Assembly (NCBI GenBank): GCA_963816725.1
Contig: CAWFMC010000010.1
Coordinates: forward strand, 62,001-126,000
Source of the DNA: CAVSUB01 sp963816725
Lineage (GTDB): Bacteria > Acidobacteriota > Vicinamibacteria > Vicinamibacterales > 2-12-FULL-66-21
Reading direction: 5' to 3'
Length of the DNA: 64,000 nt
Shown: positions 8,273 through 16,201 of the stretch, piece after piece
How the letters are laid out: each line of letters begins with the position of its first letter
Numbering within the stretch: position 1 is the first letter of the stretch
Position numbers and translations under genes: made by a program
The notes under the pieces: model-generated
Databases searched by the model: none
What the model was told of the DNA's origin: nothing
The model's input: the letters and a program-made list of their open reading frames with translations, nothing else

Positions 8273-11119
8273 ATGGTTCACACAGTCAGCCGGCGCGTTC
8301 GCGACCTGTCGATCAGGAAGAAGCTCATCCTTATCACGATGAGCACCTGCGTCGTGGCCGTCGTGCTGGCGACGGGGATCTTCATCGGCCTGGACGTCCC
8401 GCAGTATCGCCGCAGCATGGAAGCGGACCTCGACACCACCGCGGCGATGCTCGGCGCCAGCTCGCAGGCGGCGCTGGCATTTGGCGACGACAGGTACGCC
8501 ACCGCCCTGCTCGGCAGCCTCTCCGCCAAGTCCGTCATGCTCGCCGGGTGCGCCTATGACGACAAGGGCGGGCTGTTCGTGACCTACGAGCGGCCCGGGA
8601 CCGGCGTCACCTGCCCGTCGACGGTGCCCACGTCGTCGACACCCGCGTCGTTCCTGGCGCCGCACCTCATCACCTCACACCCGGTCATGATGGATGGCCA
8701 GCGAGTCGGCACGATCTACCTCGTGGCCAGCCAGCAGCCGCTCCGCGACCGCATCCGCGGCTACTTGTTCCTCACCGGGTTTGTCCTGGCGGTCTGCTGC
8801 CTGGTGGTGATCCTGATGTCCACACCGCTGCAGCGGATGGTCGCCGTCCCGATCGTGCAGCTCGCCGACACCATGCGCACGGTCAAGGCGGAGCAGCGCT
8901 ACGATATCCGCGCCCCCAAGGTCCAGAACGACGAAGTCGGGACGCTGATCGACGGCTTCAACGACATGCTTTCGGAGGTCGAGGACCGCGATCGGAAGCT
9001 GCGCCGCCATCAGGAGCAGCTCGAGTCGGAGGTGACCGCGCGCACCGCGGAGCTGCGGCAGGTCAACGTCGACTTGATGGAAGCGAAGAACCGGGCCGAG
9101 GACGCCAACTCCGCGAAGAGCGAGTTCCTGGCGAACATGAGCCACGAGATCCGGACGCCGATGAACGCGGTCATCGGCATGACGGAGCTGACCCTCGACA
9201 CCGAGCTGACCGGCGAGCAGCGAGAGTGCCTCACGCTGGTGCGATCGTCCGCGGACGCGCTGCTGTCGATCCTCAACGACATCCTCGACTTCTCGAAAAT
9301 CGAGTCGCGCAAGCTCGAGCTCGAATCGGTGCCGTTCAACTTCCGCGATTTGATCGCCGACACCGTCAGGCCGCTCGCGCTCCGGGCCCACGAGAAGGGG
9401 CTGGAGATCATGACCGACATCTCGCCGGACATCCCGACCACGGTCGTCGGCGATCCGGTGCGGCTGCGGCAGGTGCTGGCGAATCTCGTCGGCAACGCGA
9501 TCAAGTTCACCAGCGAAGGCCATGTCATGGTGGCGATCGATCCGGAGTCGATCACCGCCGATAAGGCGATCCTCCAGTTCCAGGTGATGGACACCGGGAT
9601 CGGGATCCCCGCCGACAAGCAGGATCTCGTGTTCGAGCCGTTCCGCCAGGCGGACGGTTCGACGACCCGGCACTTCGGCGGCACCGGACTGGGGCTGACG
9701 ATCTCCCAGCAGCTGGTCACGATGATGGGCGGCGGGATCTGGGTCGACAGCCTGCCGGGTCAGGGCAGCACGTTCCACTTCACCGCGCAGCTCGGCGTCG
9801 GAGAGATGCTGCCGCAGGTCGTGCCGGCGCCGATCGCCGGGCTCAGCGTGCTGGTGGTCGACGACAACGAGGTCAACCGGCGGCTGATCGAGAAAACGCT
9901 GCGGCGCTGGCGCGCCAAGCTGACGCTGGTCGACACCGGGCAGAAGGCGCTCGAAGCGATCGCCGCGGCGGAGGCGCTCGGCGAGCCCTACACGCTGATG
10001 CTGCTGGACGGTCAGATGCCGGGGATGGACGGCTACGAGGTCGTGCGCCAGATGCACGGGGTAGCGAAGTCGCGGGCGACGCTGATCATGATGATGACGT
10101 CGGGCAACGAGCCCGGCGAAGCGGCGCGGGCGCGCAACCTGGGGATCGCCGTCCACCTCGTGAAGCCGGTCGCCCCGAGCGACCTCCTGCGGGCGATTGG
10201 TCAGTTGCTCACGCGGCTGCCCGACACCGACGCCGCCACGCCGGCGGCGGTCCAGGCGGCACGCGTCCCGGCGGTCAGCCCGGTGGCGGCGACGGACCGC
10301 GACGCGACGGCCCCGCCGCCTCGTCGCATCCTGTTGGCCGAGGACAATCCGACCAACCGCATCCTGGCGCTGCGCATCCTGGAGCGGCGCGGCCACACGG
10401 TCAGTGTGGCGGAGAACGGCAAGGAAGCGGTCGATGCCCTCGAGACCATCGTGGTCGATCTCGTCCTGATGGACGTGCAGATGCCGGTGATGGGCGGCTT
10501 CGAGGCGACCAAGGCAATCCGCGAGCGGGAACAGGCGACCGGCCGCCACGTCCCGATCATCGCCATGACCGCGCACGCGATGAAGGGGGATCGCGAGCGG
10601 TGCATCGAGGTCGGCATGGACGAATACATCTCGAAGCCGATCGACAGCGCGCGACTCCTGGAGCTCATCGACCGCGTGGCCGCGGGCGCGGCGGCTGTGC
10701 CGGCCGTCGTCGCCGCGGTCGCAATCGCGGCGGCCTCGACGCCAGTGCCCGCATCGGCACCGGTGTCGCCCGCTTGCGATGTCGATTCGTTCATCGATCG
10801 GGTCGGTGGCGACGTCGAGCTGGCGCGCGAGATGGCGACGCTCTTCATCCCCGATGCGAACCGGCTGATTGACAGCATTCGCGAGGCGGTGGCCGCCGGC
10901 AACGCGGATCGGCTGCGACAGGAGGCGCACGCGCTCAAGGGCGCCGCGGGCAACTTCAATGCGACGCGGGTGGTCGCGTCGGCACTCGATCTCGAATTGA
11001 TGGGCAAAGCGGGAGATCTGGCGCGGTCGCGGGCGGTGTTCGCCACCCTCGAGGCCGATGCGGCGCAGCTCCTCGCGGCTCTCCGGACATTTGGAGAGGC
11101 TCGGGCATGCGCGTCCTGA
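8273..11119 (+). CDS. Hybrid sensor histidine kinase (CHASE8-like, HAMP, HisKA, HATPase, two REC, Hpt)
   Basis: 948 residues from ATG 8273 (MVHTVSRRVRDLSIRKKL); upstream in-frame codons are not protein-like. Order of parts: TM1 (about 17-40), a periplasmic CHASE8-like sensor with DLDTTAAMLGASSQAALAFG, TM2 (about 165-185), HAMP, a coiled coil, and HisKA with the phosphorylated His291 in FLANMSHEIRTPMN. HATPase follows with DTGIGIP and GGTGLGL. REC1 has VVDDNE and the acceptor Asp of LLDGQMPGMDG (about 579). REC2 has LLAEDN and LMDVQMP (about 733). A C-terminal Hpt domain has AHALKGAAGN, its His near 886. This is a complete intramolecular phosphorelay. It overlaps the next gene by 13 bases, so the downstream response regulator is its likely output. 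Signal unknown. Confidence 0.9.
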   Translation: MVHTVSRRVRDLSIRKKLILITMSTCVVAVVLATGIFIGLDVPQYRRSMEADLDTTAAMLGASSQAALAFGDDRYATALLGSLSAKSVMLAGCAYDDKGGLFVTYERPGTGVTCPSTVPTSSTPASFLAPHLITSHPVMMDGQRVGTIYLVASQQPLRDRIRGYLFLTGFVLAVCCLVVILMSTPLQRMVAVPIVQLADTMRTVKAEQRYDIRAPKVQNDEVGTLIDGFNDMLSEVEDRDRKLRRHQEQLESEVTARTAELRQVNVDLMEAKNRAEDANSAKSEFLANMSHEIRTPMNAVIGMTELTLDTELTGEQRECLTLVRSSADALLSILNDILDFSKIESRKLELESVPFNFRDLIADTVRPLALRAHEKGLEIMTDISPDIPTTVVGDPVRLRQVLANLVGNAIKFTSEGHVMVAIDPESITADKAILQFQVMDTGIGIPADKQDLVFEPFRQADGSTTRHFGGTGLGLTISQQLVTMMGGGIWVDSLPGQGSTFHFTAQLGVGEMLPQVVPAPIAGLSVLVVDDNEVNRRLIEKTLRRWRAKLTLVDTGQKALEAIAAAEALGEPYTLMLLDGQMPGMDGYEVVRQMHGVAKSRATLIMMMTSGNEPGEAARARNLGIAVHLVKPVAPSDLLRAIGQLLTRLPDTDAATPAAVQAARVPAVSPVAATDRDATAPPPRRILLAEDNPTNRILALRILERRGHTVSVAENGKEAVDALETIVVDLVLMDVQMPVMGGFEATKAIREREQATGRHVPIIAMTAHAMKGDRERCIEVGMDEYISKPIDSARLLELIDRVAAGAAAVPAVVAAVAIAAASTPVPASAPVSPACDVDSFIDRVGGDVELAREMATLFIPDANRLIDSIREAVAAGNADRLRQEAHALKGAAGNFNATRVVASALDLELMGKAGDLARSRAVFATLEADAAQLLAALRTFGEARACAS

Positions 11120-11703
11120 TCGCCGACGACGACTCGGCGCTTCGGCACGGACTCTACGTGCACCTGCTCCGGTGGGGATATGACCCGGCGCCCTGCGCCG
11201 ACGGCACGGAAGCGCGGGTCGTGCTCCATGGCCCGCAGCCGCCGCCGCTCGCGCTGCTCGACTGGAACATGCCCGGCGTCAACGGGCTCGAACTGTGTCG
11301 TGAGATCCGCAGCCTGCCCGATCTCGCCTCCATGTATGTCGTCCTGCTCACCGCGCACTCGGCGCGTGAGGAAATGGTGACCGGGCTCGATTGCGGGGCC
11401 GACGACTACATGACCAAACCGGTCGACTGGGAGCTCCTGCGGGCCCGCCTCCAGATCGGCGCGCGGATCGTCACGCTGCAGCAAAGCCTGGCAAGCCGGG
11501 TCCGCGAGCTCCAGAAAGCGCTCGAAACGGTCAAAGAGCTGTCCGGACTCCTGCCGATCTGCTCGTACTGCAAACGCATCCGCGACGACCAGAACTACTG
11601 GCAGCAGCTCGAGAGCTACGTCAGCGAGCACACCAACGCCCAGTTCAGCCACGGCATCTGCCCGACCTGCTTCGAGACCGTGAAGCGAGAGATGGGGCTG
11701 TAG
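11107..11703 (+). CDS. Response regulator with Cys-rich C-terminal motif
   Basis: 198 residues. A canonical receiver domain fills residues 1-120: acidic pocket ADDDS, phospho-acceptor Asp in LLDWNMPGVNG, conserved Thr in LLTAHS, and Lys in TKPVDW. A coiled coil links it to a short C-terminal module with LLPICSYCKRIRDDQNYW and, at the end, HGICPTCF. The two CxxC pairs could bind a metal. This module is known as an unnamed tail on receiver and PAS proteins in delta-proteobacteria and others; it is not a DNA-binding output. The ATG overlaps the kinase stop by 13 bases, giving tight translational coupling. Output mechanism unknown, possibly protein-protein or redox/metal-dependent. Confidence 0.88.
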   Translation: MRVLIADDDSALRHGLYVHLLRWGYDPAPCADGTEARVVLHGPQPPPLALLDWNMPGVNGLELCREIRSLPDLASMYVVLLTAHSAREEMVTGLDCGADDYMTKPVDWELLRARLQIGARIVTLQQSLASRVRELQKALETVKELSGLLPICSYCKRIRDDQNYWQQLESYVSEHTNAQFSHGICPTCFETVKREMGL

Positions 11704-11883
11704 GGTTCACTCAAATCAGCTATCAGATAGCAGCTCAGGGCCCCTCGAGATCGCTCTCCGCTTACCGCTCCTCGCTTCCAGCTTCACGCTTGCCGCTCCG
11801 TTCGCGCCTGCCGGTTCGGCTTCCAGCGTCCGTCACCGTTCAGGCTCGCGCCGTCTTGCACATCTGCCATTTACCGTTTTGCA

Positions 11884-11935
11884 TCGGCCATCGGCCATCC
11901 GCCATCCGCCATCTGCCATTTGCCATTTGCCATGG
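11884..11935. repeat. GCCATn-type word repeat
   Basis: Short tandem words built on GCCATC/GCCATT (CGGCCATC, CCGCCATC, CTGCCATT, TTGCCATT) run to the end of a 327-base gap (11704-12030) that has no other gene. The preceding part of the gap (11745-11830) is similarly word-like, with repeated CTTCC/GCTTCC/CGCTCC. A related word block occurs at 60486-60556. Confidence 0.7.
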
Positions 11936-12030
11936 AGGATGCGGTTTCCGCATCCTGCGAGCGCCCGCCGCCCCCTCGATCCGACTCGACGATGGGCCGT
12001 TCGGCACGTCGTTGGCAACGTTTCGGACGT

Positions 12031-12507
12031 ATGAGCGACCCCATCGACCTGACAGACGAAGAGAAGCGGGCCAATGTCGTGCGGCTGGCGTTCGGCGGCG
12101 ATCCGCAGAAGTTGGAGGCGTTCTGCGATCGCGTGCGCGAAGACATTCCTCCGGGAACGACCGTGGTCCTGAGGGGGAGTGCGGTGACAGGAAAGCGCTG
12201 GAGCGACGGCCAACCCTTCGATGCCGACGGCCCGGGCACGAGTGATCTGGATCTCACGCTGGTCGGCGCGGAGGTCGTCGGGCTGTTCAAGGTGACCGGC
12301 TTCTTCGTCCCTGGCGTACACTCCCGACCGTTGAGCGACGAGGACCCGCTCATCGCGCCCGATCTCATCCCGTTGCGCCAGGACCTGATTCAGATGGTCG
12401 GGCGGCCGGTGAACATCCAGGCGACCCGTGACTTCGTGATGCACTTCCGCGGTGATTTGCTCGGTCAGCCGTACCTGACGCTGATCGAGGGGCGCACCGA
12501 GGCGTGA
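12031..12507 (+). CDS. Nucleotidyltransferase-like protein
   Basis: 158 residues from ATG 12031 (MSDPIDLTDEEKRANVVRLA). The core has LRGSAVTGKRW followed, after a loop, by GTSDLDLTLVG. That is the G-S-x(n)-D-x-D pattern of the polymerase-beta-like nucleotidyltransferase fold, with the two metal-binding Asp in SDLDL. The C-terminal part (LIPLRQDLIQMVGRPVNIQA) resembles the strand carrying the third acidic position, though no acidic residue is conspicuous there. Substrate unknown. The stop overlaps the next gene by 4 bases, so the two form a coupled pair. The upstream in-frame extension to 11920 is made of the word repeat and is not used. Confidence 0.65.
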   Translation: MSDPIDLTDEEKRANVVRLAFGGDPQKLEAFCDRVREDIPPGTTVVLRGSAVTGKRWSDGQPFDADGPGTSDLDLTLVGAEVVGLFKVTGFFVPGVHSRPLSDEDPLIAPDLIPLRQDLIQMVGRPVNIQATRDFVMHFRGDLLGQPYLTLIEGRTEA

Positions 12508-13247
12508 CGCTCCGCGTCCTCAGCTACAACATCCGCTACGGCGGCACCGGCCGCGAGGCGGAACTGCTGACGGTCATCCGGTCGGCCGCGCCCGACCTGG
12601 TCGTCTTCCAGGAAGCCACCCAGCCCGGCGTCATCGCGCGGCTGGCCCAGGGCGCGGAGATGAAGCACTGGGGCGCGCACCCGGGCCGTTCGCTCGGATT
12701 CATGTCGGGGCGGCCGATCGCGCATGCCGAGTGGCATCGGCCAAGGCTCTCGCACCATGCCTTCCTCGAGATCACCCCCGAGGGCGCCGACGTCACGGTC
12801 GTGGGCGTGCACCTCAGCGCCGTGCACTCGGCGTGGACCGAGCGTCGCCGTGGACTCGAGTTGCGCGCGCTGCTGCGGACCCTGCGTCAGCGCGAGCGCG
12901 GCTTCCATGCGCTGGTCGGCGACTTCAACACTCTCGCGCCGGGCGAAATCCTCGACCTTCGCAAGCTGCCGCCGCGTCTTCGCCCCTTCGTCTGGCTGAG
13001 TGGCGGCCGGATCCGCTGGCGGACGATCCAGGCCGTCCTCGACGCCGGCTACGCCGACGCGTTCCGCTATCACCACTCCGCCGAGCCCGGCTACACCTTC
13101 CCGACCTGGGATCCGCACCTCCGCCTCGACTACCTGTTCGTGCCGGCCGGCGACATCGCGCGCGTCACCTCATGCTCGGTCGTCGCGCACGAGCAGGCGC
13201 GAGCCGCGTCTGATCACTTGCCGCTGTTCGTGGAGCTTGAGGGCTAG
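12504..13247 (+). CDS. Endonuclease/exonuclease/phosphatase family protein
   Basis: 247 residues, GTG start overlapping the previous stop (GTGA). It has the EEP-fold landmarks: LRVLSYNIRYGG (metal-site Asn), DLVVFQEAT (catalytic Glu), VVGVHLSA, LVGDFNT (Asp-x-Asn) and, near the end, ASDHLPLFVEL (catalytic Asp-His). The family cleaves phosphodiesters in nucleic acids, lipids or inositol phosphates; without a signal peptide this one is likely cytoplasmic. Co-translation with the nucleotidyltransferase-like gene suggests a shared pathway, perhaps nucleotide or RNA end processing; that is inference. Confidence 0.85.
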   Translation: MTLRVLSYNIRYGGTGREAELLTVIRSAAPDLVVFQEATQPGVIARLAQGAEMKHWGAHPGRSLGFMSGRPIAHAEWHRPRLSHHAFLEITPEGADVTVVGVHLSAVHSAWTERRRGLELRALLRTLRQRERGFHALVGDFNTLAPGEILDLRKLPPRLRPFVWLSGGRIRWRTIQAVLDAGYADAFRYHHSAEPGYTFPTWDPHLRLDYLFVPAGDIARVTSCSVVAHEQARAASDHLPLFVELEG

Positions 13248-13249
13248 CT

Positions 13250-13350
13250 TTTCGGCTTCCAGCTTCCAGCTGCCCGCTTCCCGCTTTCCGGGGTTCAGCG
13301 TGCAAGGTTCACGGTGCAAGGTTCAGGGTGCAGCGTTCAGCGTTCCGGGC
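13250..13350. repeat. Word-like repeat (CTTCCAGC, GGTTCA)
   Basis: The gap between the EEP gene and DUF2585 holds CTTCCAGCTTCCAGC, then CCCGCTTCCCGCTTTCC, then repeated GTTCAG/GTTCA/GTGCAAGGTTC words. The pattern is degenerate and slippage-like. No gene. Confidence 0.65.
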
Positions 13351-13370
13351 CGGCGGCAGCCAAGAACAAA

Positions 13371-13859
13371 TCAGCTCCCGCTTTGCCACTGTCTGACCCG
13401 CTCGATCGGATGCACCAGCATGAGGATGTTGAGGGTGAGATTGTCCCGGATGGCCCAGCCCACGAAGAGCTCCATCGCCAGGGCGAGTACGACAATCAGG
13501 CGAGTTGGGAGGCGCGAGGCGAGAAAGAATCCGAGCGCCATCGCCAGGATGTCAGAGACCGAGTTGATCACGCTGTCGCCGAAGTAGTCGAGCGAGATCG
13601 TGGCTTCGCGGTAACGGTTGATGATGATCGGGCTGTTCTCGAGGATCTCCCAGCCGCCCTCGATGGTCACCGCGATCAACAGGCGTATGCCGAGCGGCCA
13701 GCGCCGCGCCACGAGCCACAGCGCGCCGTAGAACAGGAAGCCGTGAATGATGTGCGAGAAGGTGTACCAGTCCGAGAGGTGTTGTGAGTTCTCGGAGCTG
13801 AGCACGACGCCGTGCCAGAGCTTGATGTAGCCGCACTTGCAGATGGGCACCCGTCCCAT
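13371..13859 (-). CDS. DUF2585 family membrane protein
   Basis: At least 162 residues. MGRVPICKCGYIKLWHG, then SENSQHLSDWYTFSHIIHG and IEGGWEILENSPIIINRYRE are the conserved DUF2585 blocks; four membrane segments are apparent. The first Met is unlikely to be the true start. The frame continues upstream with a further hydrophobic helix (LLAAGLIVAATAAILLA) directly joined to MGRVP, as expected for this family, but has no ATG/GTG/TTG. A CTG at 13955, 8 bases after the stop of the bactofilin gene and preceded by a GGAAGG, would give 194 residues. Function unknown; the gene lies directly behind a bactofilin, which could mean a cell-envelope role. Confidence 0.85.
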   Translation of the reverse strand: MGRVPICKCGYIKLWHGVVLSSENSQHLSDWYTFSHIIHGFLFYGALWLVARRWPLGIRLLIAVTIEGGWEILENSPIIINRYREATISLDYFGDSVINSVSDILAMALGFFLASRLPTRLIVVLALAMELFVGWAIRDNLTLNILMLVHPIERVRQWQSGS

Positions 13860-13962
13860 CGCCAGCAGAATCGCCGCGGTCGCGGCAACGATCAGCCCGG
13901 CAGCGAGCAGGTGAGTGGTCGAGACTGCCGCCGCCGGACGGGTATTGACGGTCAGCCTGCGC

Positions 13963-14388
13963 CTACGCCTTCCGGCGATACGCGGCGACGCGGAGCGCGG
14001 CTTCGATCCGGGCCGGCTCCACCGTGCCGTTGAATACCGCGCCGTCGTCGATGGCGATTGACGGGGCGGCGATGTCGGCCTTGACCCATGCGGTCTTGTG
14101 AATCCGCACGCTCTGGAGCGCGATGATCTTGCCGACGAACGTGCCTTTCAGATTGACGGTCTTCGCGGTGGCGTTCCCGTCTATTCGTCCGCCCTGTTCG
14201 AGGGTGACGTCGTGCGCGGTGGCCAGGATTTCTCCCTGTACGTTGCCCGAAATCGCGACGGACTCCTGCGCCTCGATCGTGCCGGTCACGACGATCCCTT
14301 TGCCGATGGTGCTCATGTAGACGAAGTGGCTCCAGTCTGTGCGCCCGGGCGCGACGACTAGAGTATCGGTTGGCGGCCGGTGCGGCAA
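13963..14388 (-). CDS. Bactofilin (polymer-forming cytoskeletal protein)
   Basis: 141 residues with a TTG start at 14388; ATG at 14316 (MSTIGKGIVVTG) is an alternative that would remove a non-conserved leader. The core is a right-handed beta-helix of short repeats (VVTGTIEAQESVAISGNVQG, VTLEQGGRIDGNATAKTVNL, GTFVGKIIALQSVRI), the DUF583 hallmark. Bactofilins polymerise without nucleotide and scaffold envelope enzymes. The following DUF2585 gene begins within 8 bases if its CTG start is real, so they may form an operon. Confidence 0.88.
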   Translation of the reverse strand: MPHRPPTDTLVVAPGRTDWSHFVYMSTIGKGIVVTGTIEAQESVAISGNVQGEILATAHDVTLEQGGRIDGNATAKTVNLKGTFVGKIIALQSVRIHKTAWVKADIAAPSIAIDDGAVFNGTVEPARIEAALRVAAYRRKA

Positions 14389-14415
14389 CCAGCCGGAGTG
14401 GAGGGGGAAAAGGGA

Positions 14416-14458
14416 ACCCGCACCGCGGCCGACCCGACGGCCGGCACACGGTGCGGGT
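14416..14458 (-). terminator. Terminator-like hairpin after htrA
   Basis: A 10-base perfect stem, ACCCGCACCG (14416-14425) with CGGTGCGGGT (14449-14458). In the minus direction, that is after the HtrA stop, the hairpin is followed by TCCCTTTTCCCC. It fits transcription termination between htrA and bactofilin. Confidence 0.55.
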
Positions 14459-14468
14459 GAGGGAGGGG

Positions 14469-15719
14469 TTAGTTCGCGCGGTCCATGGTCACGTAGACCG
14501 TCGTCTCGCCGCGGTGCACGAGCAGCAGCGCCGGATTCGTCGACGCCTTGTTCAGAGCCGACTTCAGCGCGTCGGGGGTCGTGACCTTGGCGCCGTCGAC
14601 TTCTTCGATGACGTCACCCTGCTTCAACCCCGCGTCCGCCGCGCGGCTGGACGGCGCGACGTCGGTAATCACCACGCCGCCGCTCATCGGGACGCCGAGC
14701 TCGCGGGCGTTCTCGCGGGTCAGCGGCTCGACGGAGAGCCCGAACCCGGACCCGGAGCCGGCACCGGAACCTCGCCCGTTGTCACCCTCCGCCGTCTCGG
14801 CCTGCTTCTCGCCGAGCCGGACGTTGAAGGTCTGCTCCTTGGCGTCGCGCAGCACCGTCACCTTGACCTCGGAGCCCGGCAGCATCTGCCCGACTTCGTT
14901 GCGCAGGCCGTTGCTGTCGCGCACCGCCGCGCCGTTGATCGCGGTGATGATGTCGCCGCGCCGCAAACCGGCTTTCTCGGCCGCGCCGCCCGCGGTCAGG
15001 CTGTTGACGAGTGCGCCGTGCGCCTCGACGTTCAGGCTGCGGGCGATGTCCGACGTGACCGGCTGCACGGTCACGCCGAGCAGGCCGCGCCGCACCGTGC
15101 CGTGCTCGATCAGCTGGGACATCACGTTCTTCGCCATGTTGGCAGGAATCGCGAAGCCGATGCCGATGTTGCCACCCGAGGGCGACAGGATCTGCGAGTT
15201 GATGCCGATGAGCTCACCCTGCGTGTTCACCAGCGCGCCGCCGGAGTTGCCCTGGTTGATCGGCGCGTCGGTCTGGATGAAGTCCTGGTAGCTGCCGTCG
15301 CCGCCGGCCCCGCCGGTCGCCCGGCCCTTCGCGCTGACGATCCCCATCGTGACCGTCTGGCCGATCCCGAGCGGGTTGCCGACGGCGAGCGCGATGTCGC
15401 CCACGCGCACCTTGTCCGAGTCCGCCAGCTGCAGCGTGTGCAGGTTGGAGCCGTCGATCTTCAGAACCGCGAGATCGCTCGGCGCGTCGGTGCCCACCAC
15501 CTTGGCGGTGAACGTCCGGCCGTCGGTCAGCTCGACCTTGACCTGATCGGCGCTGTCGACGACGTGGTTGTTGGTCAGGATGTAGCCGTCGGGCCGGACG
15601 ACGACGCCGGATCCGAGCCCGCCCTCACGGCGTTCCTGCGGCTGGCCGCGGCGGCCGCGGAACTGGTCGCCGAAGAACTGGCGCAGCAGCGGGTCGTCCG
15701 GCAGCTGCGAGCTGGTCAT
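14469..15719 (-). CDS. HtrA/DegQ-type periplasmic serine protease (main frame)
   Basis: 416 residues visible from MTSSQLPDDPLLRQFFGDQF. The trypsin-like domain has a full catalytic triad: His in LTNNHVVD, Asp in APSDLAVLKID and Ser in NQGNSGGALV. Two PDZ domains follow (GLLGVTVQPVTSDIARSLNV and, after a Gly/Ser linker, GFGLSVEPLTRENARELGVP). The family degrades or refolds damaged periplasmic proteins. The true N-terminus is not in this frame: the frame runs open upstream through SYAGLVDQVAPAVVTVTSER, but the membrane anchor lies in another frame (see the next entry). It is downstream of an OmpR-type regulator/sensor kinase pair in the same direction, the layout of an envelope-stress regulon. 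Confidence 0.9.
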   Translation of the reverse strand: MTSSQLPDDPLLRQFFGDQFRGRRGQPQERREGGLGSGVVVRPDGYILTNNHVVDSADQVKVELTDGRTFTAKVVGTDAPSDLAVLKIDGSNLHTLQLADSDKVRVGDIALAVGNPLGIGQTVTMGIVSAKGRATGGAGGDGSYQDFIQTDAPINQGNSGGALVNTQGELIGINSQILSPSGGNIGIGFAIPANMAKNVMSQLIEHGTVRRGLLGVTVQPVTSDIARSLNVEAHGALVNSLTAGGAAEKAGLRRGDIITAINGAAVRDSNGLRNEVGQMLPGSEVKVTVLRDAKEQTFNVRLGEKQAETAEGDNGRGSGAGSGSGFGLSVEPLTRENARELGVPMSGGVVITDVAPSSRAADAGLKQGDVIEEVDGAKVTTPDALKSALNKASTNPALLLVHRGETTVYVTMDRAN

Positions 15720-16011
15720 CCGGACGCGCCGCTCCGATGTGACGGTAACGACGGCCGGCGCGACCTGGTCGACCAGGCCGGCGTATGAGTCGGCGGAGGC
15801 GCCGATGGTCCGGCCGGCGCTCGCGGCCGGGGCGGCGATCGGTGCGGAGGTCGCGAGCGACGGGAGCGGCTGATCCGGCGCCGAGCGTGGAGGCGCTCCA
15901 GCCGATGAGCGATCCGCTCAGGATCAGCGCTCCCGCCGAGAGCCCCGCCCTGAAGCCGAATCTTCCGCGCCGCGGAGTCTCCGGATTGTGCTGGGTCGAG
16001 TCTGGACGCAT
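15720..16011 (-). pseudogene. N-terminal anchor of HtrA, separated by a +1 frameshift
   Basis: From ATG 16011 this frame encodes MRPDSTQHNPETPRRGRFGF and then a membrane anchor (GLSAGALILSGSLIGWSAS), as expected in front of the protease, and then becomes Arg-rich nonsense. The protease frame can be traced upstream as SLATSAPIAAPAASAGRTIG. The two meet at about 15850-15882, and joining them needs the removal of one base. So htrA is split by a one-base insertion, either a real mutation or a sequence error. Without the anchor the protease would not reach the periplasm. Confidence 0.75.
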
Positions 16012-16140
16012 GGTGTCAGTGCTCCTCTGTATGTCGAACTGTGAGTCCGAAGGTGTTATCACGTGACTCAGAGTACGGCGCGAGGATTACCCGGGGATTA
16101 CGGCGACATTACAGATGTGACATGTAGGAACGCCGAAGTG

Positions 16141-16201
16141 GTTCATGAAGTGTCAACTCAACCTCATGAACCTTCATGCACCCTATGAACCTCATGAACC
16201 C
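16141..16201. repeat. ATGAACCTC word repeat overlapping the sensor-kinase C-terminus
   Basis: GTTCATGAAG, AACCTCATGAACC, TTCATGCACC, CTATGAACC and TCATGAACCC words follow each other. The repeat straddles the stop codon of the minus-strand kinase at 16164 and supplies its last residues (VHEVHRVHEGS). Confidence 0.65.
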
